DNA from: Verrucomicrobiota bacterium
GTDB lineage: Bacteria > Verrucomicrobiota > Verrucomicrobiia > Methylacidiphilales > Verrucolacustridaceae
Direction: 5' to 3'
Assembly: GCA_010028775.1 (NCBI GenBank)
Contig: RHAF01000044.1
Span: forward strand, 1-10,289
Length of the DNA: 10,289 nucleotides
Positions within the stretch are counted from its first letter, which is position 1. Each line of letters begins with the position of its first letter. A program made the position numbers and the translations under genes. Shown in pieces: positions 7,861 to 10,289 of this stretch. The notes below the pieces were generated by a model. It did no database searches. It was not told where the DNA came from and saw only the letters and a program-made list of their open reading frames with translations.

Positions 7861-9218
7861 GAATGGACTCCCAGTTGACCGGCCTCCAAAAGTTTTTTTG
7901 TCCGCGCCAACCGCGTCCTCACCCGGGCCTGACCAAGTACGACCAGAAGGGCAAACAGGGAGGGCCCCACCGTCCGACCGGAAATCGCCGCCCTCAAAAG
8001 ATGGATGACCTTGGCCGGTTTGGGGAGGCCGGCCTCTTCAGCCACTTTTTTGCAAACTGCCTCAGCAGCCGCCTCATCCATTGGACCCGCGATGGTGGTA
8101 AATCCGTTTTCCAGCAGACCCAGGAGTTTCACTGCATCGGGATTGGTAAACTGTTTTTTCCGGCTCTCCTCCGAGTAGGCGTACTCCTCGGTCAAATACG
8201 GATCCATCCAGTCGGCCAACTCGCGTCCGGTGCGCACCTTCTCCCGCATGATCTTCAGCAAGCCCTCCCTCATGGTCGGGTCCATCTGACCGGCGGCCGG
8301 GCGCGTGCGTTGCAAAAACTCCTGCGTGAACCTGCCAAAATCCGCGTCGCTCATAGAGCGCCAGTACTCCCCGTTCATCCAAAAAAGTTTGTCGCCGTCG
8401 AACCGCGCATTGCTCCGGTTAATCTTGGTCAGCTCAAACCGCTTGATGAGCTCTTCAATGGGAAGGATCTCCTCGTTGGCTCCCGGGGACCACCCCAATA
8501 GGCAGAGATAATTCCGGACGGCAGCCGGGAGATACCCGGCCTCCTCATAGAACCCTAGGGCGGCCCCTTCATCCCGCTTGCTCATCTTGGATCCACCCTT
8601 GTTGAGGATGAGCGGAATGTGGGCGAATTGGGGTGGAGTGGACCCAAGGGCTTCATACAACGCGATATGCTTGTGGGTGTTGGTCAGATGATCTTCCCCG
8701 CGGATCACGTGGGTGATCCCCATCTCCAAATCATCCACCACATTGACAAAATGAAACACGGGACTGCCGTCTTTCCTCCGAATGACCAGGTCCGGCTCCA
8801 TCGTCCGGTCAAACGTCACCTCGCCGCAGACCATGTCCTTCACCACCCCGGGGGTTTTGGGCATGCGGAACTTCAACGCCCCACCGTCCTCATAGGTTTG
8901 ACCGCTGTTCTGAAGCTTTTCCAGGTATCGGGTGTAGATCGCGGCCCTCTGGCTTTGAAAATAAGGACCCCGGTCCCCCGTCACACCTCCCCTACCGTCC
9001 GGCCCTTCATCCCAATCCAATCCCAGCCAGCGCATCCCGCGAAAAATGACATCCACCGCCTCCTGCGTGTTCCGGGCCTGATCCGTATCCTCCACCCGCA
9101 GGACAAACGTTCCGCCCGTATGCCGGGCATAGAGCCAGTTGAAAAGGGCGGTCCGGGCACCCCCAATGTGCAGCAGCCCGGTGGGAGAGGGTGCAAATCG
9201 GACTCGGACCTTACTCAT
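7857..9218 (-). CDS. gltX: Glutamyl-tRNA synthetase
   Basis: Class I synthetase that charges tRNA-Glu (and in many bacteria tRNA-Gln) with glutamate in the cytosol. The 453-residue product has the HIGH-type motif in PSPTGLLHIGG (10-20), RVEDTD at 41-46, DWDEGPD at 68-74, VVDDLEMGITHVIRGEDH at 160-177 and the KMSKR loop at 211-215, followed by an alpha-helical anticodon-binding region. Between YEDGGALKF (109-117) and the preceding helix, the roughly 35-40 residues found in E. coli- and Thermus-type enzymes (often with zinc-binding Cys) are missing, so the enzyme is compact. The ATG at 9218 fits the family N-terminus; an in-frame TTG directly before it (9221) adds one residue. A 30-bp repeat ends 2 nt upstream of the ATG and no convincing ribosome-binding site is visible. 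The gene's last 4 bases overlap pgsA. Confidence 0.97.
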   Translation of the reverse strand: MSKVRVRFAPSPTGLLHIGGARTALFNWLYARHTGGTFVLRVEDTDQARNTQEAVDVIFRGMRWLGLDWDEGPDGRGGVTGDRGPYFQSQRAAIYTRYLEKLQNSGQTYEDGGALKFRMPKTPGVVKDMVCGEVTFDRTMEPDLVIRRKDGSPVFHFVNVVDDLEMGITHVIRGEDHLTNTHKHIALYEALGSTPPQFAHIPLILNKGGSKMSKRDEGAALGFYEEAGYLPAAVRNYLCLLGWSPGANEEILPIEELIKRFELTKINRSNARFDGDKLFWMNGEYWRSMSDADFGRFTQEFLQRTRPAAGQMDPTMREGLLKIMREKVRTGRELADWMDPYLTEEYAYSEESRKKQFTNPDAVKLLGLLENGFTTIAGPMDEAAAEAVCKKVAEEAGLPKPAKVIHLLRAAISGRTVGPSLFALLVVLGQARVRTRLARTKKLLEAGQLGVHS

Positions 9219-9220
9219 CA

Positions 9221-9280
9221 ATCAGTTCTGCCCAAATCCCGTCCCCGCTTATCAGTTCTGCCCAAATCCCGTCCCCGCTT
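9221..9280. repeat. Perfect 30-bp tandem direct repeat, two copies
   Basis: Bases 9221-9250 and 9251-9280 are identical. On the plus strand each unit begins ATCAGTTCTG, continues CCCAAATCCC and ends GTCCCCGCTT. The identity stops exactly at both outer edges, so there are 2.0 copies and no partial third. On the minus strand the unit is rich in G-runs and lies in the leader of gltX, 2 nt before the start codon. No other copy was noticed in this window. It looks like a small intergenic repeat of the REP or mini-element kind rather than a regulatory site, but I cannot assign it to a known family. Confidence 0.95.
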
Positions 9281-9299
9281 CAATCGCGGAAGCGACGGG
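9268..9299. repeat. Imperfect inverted repeat (hairpin) between suhB and gltX
   Basis: On the plus strand CCCGTC (9268-9273) and GCTTC (9277-9281) pair with GAAGC (9289-9293) and GACGGG (9294-9299). This gives 11 pairs with a 3-nt CCC bulge and a 7-nt loop. One arm is the end of the second 30-bp repeat unit and the other is the unique sequence right after the suhB stop. It resembles the palindromic part of REP-like elements. It has no following T-run on the minus strand, so it is unlikely to be an intrinsic terminator for suhB. Confidence 0.6.
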
Positions 9300-9300
9300 C

Positions 9301-10086
9301 TCAAACCATGTCCAGCGGGATCCGGCCGTTGCTGGCCACAAGATGAATCTTGCCGGCGGGCTCTCCCGTGGTGATTCGCACCTGCCCACCGGCCTCCTCC
9401 ACAATCAGGGCGCCGGCCGCCACATCCCAAAGACTGACTCCCTGCTCAATGTAGGCATCCAATCTCCCCGCCGCCACGTAAGCCAGATCCAATGCCGCCG
9501 ACCCCATGGCTCGCAGCTTCCGAACCTTTTCTCCATAGTGATGGTATAGCTGCAGGCACTTTTGGATCGTGGCTTTCCCCTTCGAGAAACCGAGGGCCAA
9601 AATGGCTTCCTCCAATTTGATCCGTGACGCAACCCGGATTGGTTTCCCGTTGCAAAAGGAGCCGCCGCCCGCATGGCTCATGAACATTTCGTCGCGGTTG
9701 GGATCATAAATCGCCCCGGCCAATGTTCGACCATCCAGCCGACAAGCGATGGAAACGGCATAATGAGGAATCCCGTAAAAAAGATTCACCGTTCCGTCGA
9801 TCGGATCCACCACCCACTCATACTGGCCCGGTTGGGCACTCTCCCCTCCCTCCTCTCCCAGAAAACCATGGTCGGAATAAACGCGCAGGATCTCCTTACG
9901 GATCTGATCCTGAATCCGACGATCCAGTTCGAGTTTGATGTCGTGATGCTCGGCCAAGTCCACCTGCAAAGCTTCCTCTCTGGCTTTTCGTAGAACCATG
10001 CCCGCATTGCGGGCCACCCGTTCCGCGGTTGACCGCAGCGACTCGGGAGAGTGTTTCACCCTTGGATTAGGCGGTGGCCTGGGCAA
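9301..10086 (-). CDS. suhB: Inositol monophosphatase family protein (SuhB-like)
   Basis: Mg2+-dependent, Li+-sensitive-type phosphatase of the IMPase/FBPase-like fold, probably acting on inositol-1-phosphate or related sugar phosphates. Some SuhB proteins also act in rRNA antitermination, which sequence alone cannot decide here. The 261-residue product has Lys51 and Asp55 near the N-terminal metal site, GEEGG at 77-81 (metal-binding Glu78), motif A DPIDGT at 94-99 and motif B WDVAAG at 220-225 (Asp221), all intact. GSAALDLAYVAAGRLDAY (195-212) closely recalls E. coli SuhB. The TTG start at 10086 overlaps the end of smc by 20 bp; a GTG at 10059 would avoid the overlap and shorten the protein by 9 residues, and neither has a well-spaced ribosome-binding site. 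Related phosphatases (CysQ, HisN) are possible, so the symbol is tentative. Confidence 0.9.
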   Translation of the reverse strand: MPRPPPNPRVKHSPESLRSTAERVARNAGMVLRKAREEALQVDLAEHHDIKLELDRRIQDQIRKEILRVYSDHGFLGEEGGESAQPGQYEWVVDPIDGTVNLFYGIPHYAVSIACRLDGRTLAGAIYDPNRDEMFMSHAGGGSFCNGKPIRVASRIKLEEAILALGFSKGKATIQKCLQLYHHYGEKVRKLRAMGSAALDLAYVAAGRLDAYIEQGVSLWDVAAGALIVEEAGGQVRITTGEPAGKIHLVASNGRIPLDMV

Positions 10087-10289
10087 AAAGCGGGGTTTCG
10101 TCCTCGCGGGTCAGTTTAACCGACATCATGCGGGAGACGCCCGGTTCAGCTGCGGTGACCCCGTACAGTAGATCGGCGGCCGACATGGTCCGTTTGTTGT
10201 GAGTAATCACCAAAAACTGGGACTTCTCGACAAACCGCTCGATGATCTGAACGAAGCGCACGGTGTTGGATTCGTCCAGCGGGGCATCC
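10067..10289 (-). CDS. smc: Chromosome segregation protein SMC, C-terminal end (5' part beyond window)
   Basis: Only the last 73 codons and the TAA stop are present; the first complete codon begins at 10288. The fragment opens with DAPLDESNTVRF, the D-loop just after the Walker B acidic pair of the SMC head. It continues with the switch/H-loop (FLVITHNK), then AADLLYGVTAAEPGVSRMMSVKL, the characteristic SMC C-terminus. SMC is an ATP-driven condensin that compacts and segregates the chromosome as a dimer with ScpA and ScpB. The tail after SVKL is short (TREDETPLFAQATA). The stop lies within the first codons of the downstream suhB if its TTG start is used. Other ABC ATPases such as RecN or RecF lack this C-terminal pattern. 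Confidence 0.92.
   Translation of the reverse strand, partial: DAPLDESNTVRFVQIIERFVEKSQFLVITHNKRTMSAADLLYGVTAAEPGVSRMMSVKLTREDETPLFAQATA

Noticed and set aside
9221..9280. CRISPR array or attachment-site reading of the 30-bp repeat
   Set aside because: The two units are directly adjacent with no spacer, there are only two, no cas or integrase gene is present, and both flanks are housekeeping genes.
9139..9549. Plus-strand frame containing a repeated peptide (QFCPNPVPA twice)
   Set aside because: The peptide repeat is only the translation of the 30-bp tandem repeat; the rest overlaps gltX and suhB in antisense.
1..10289. A new defence, secretion or biosynthetic system
   Set aside because: Every coding stretch is accounted for by well-known housekeeping families, and there is no room for an unrecognised gene.

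Overview
The window reads as an ordinary housekeeping stretch of a GC-rich, Gram-negative-type bacterium. All seven recognisable protein genes, plus the tail of an eighth, lie on the minus strand. The gyrase sequences (long GyrB with a large insert between TOPRIM and tail; GyrA with Pro at position 87) and the compact GluRS make me think of the PVC group, probably Verrucomicrobiota. That placement is from memory of family resemblance and was not tested.

Layout in transcription order (right to left): the last 73 codons of smc (chromosome condensation); suhB-like inositol monophosphatase; an 82-bp spacer almost filled by a perfect 2 x 30-bp tandem repeat; gltX (glutamyl-tRNA synthetase); pgsA-type CDP-alcohol phosphatidyltransferase; der (ribosome-assembly GTPase); an AI-2E/PerM-family membrane protein; a 78-bp AT-rich spacer with a 20-bp palindrome and a possible promoter; gyrB; and gyrA, which runs off the left edge after 745 codons.

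Packing is tight. smc/suhB overlap if the TTG start of suhB is used, gltX/pgsA share a GTGA overlap, pgsA/der overlap by 23 bp, der and the permease are 36 bp apart, and gyrB/gyrA are 17 bp apart behind a clear GAGGT ribosome-binding site. The simplest reading is one long operon or two: smc-suhB-gltX-pgsA-der-permease, then gyrBA with its own promoter. The genes serve basic growth functions: chromosome organisation and supercoiling, tRNA charging, phospholipid synthesis and 50S assembly.

I see no defence system, phage, transposase gene, CRISPR array, tRNA or rRNA. Apart from the two short spacers there is no non-coding stretch to explain. The points worth a second look are the repeat element against the gltX start codon, the palindrome ahead of gyrB, the GyrA quinolone-pocket residues (Met83, Pro87, Arg106), and the shortened GluRS.
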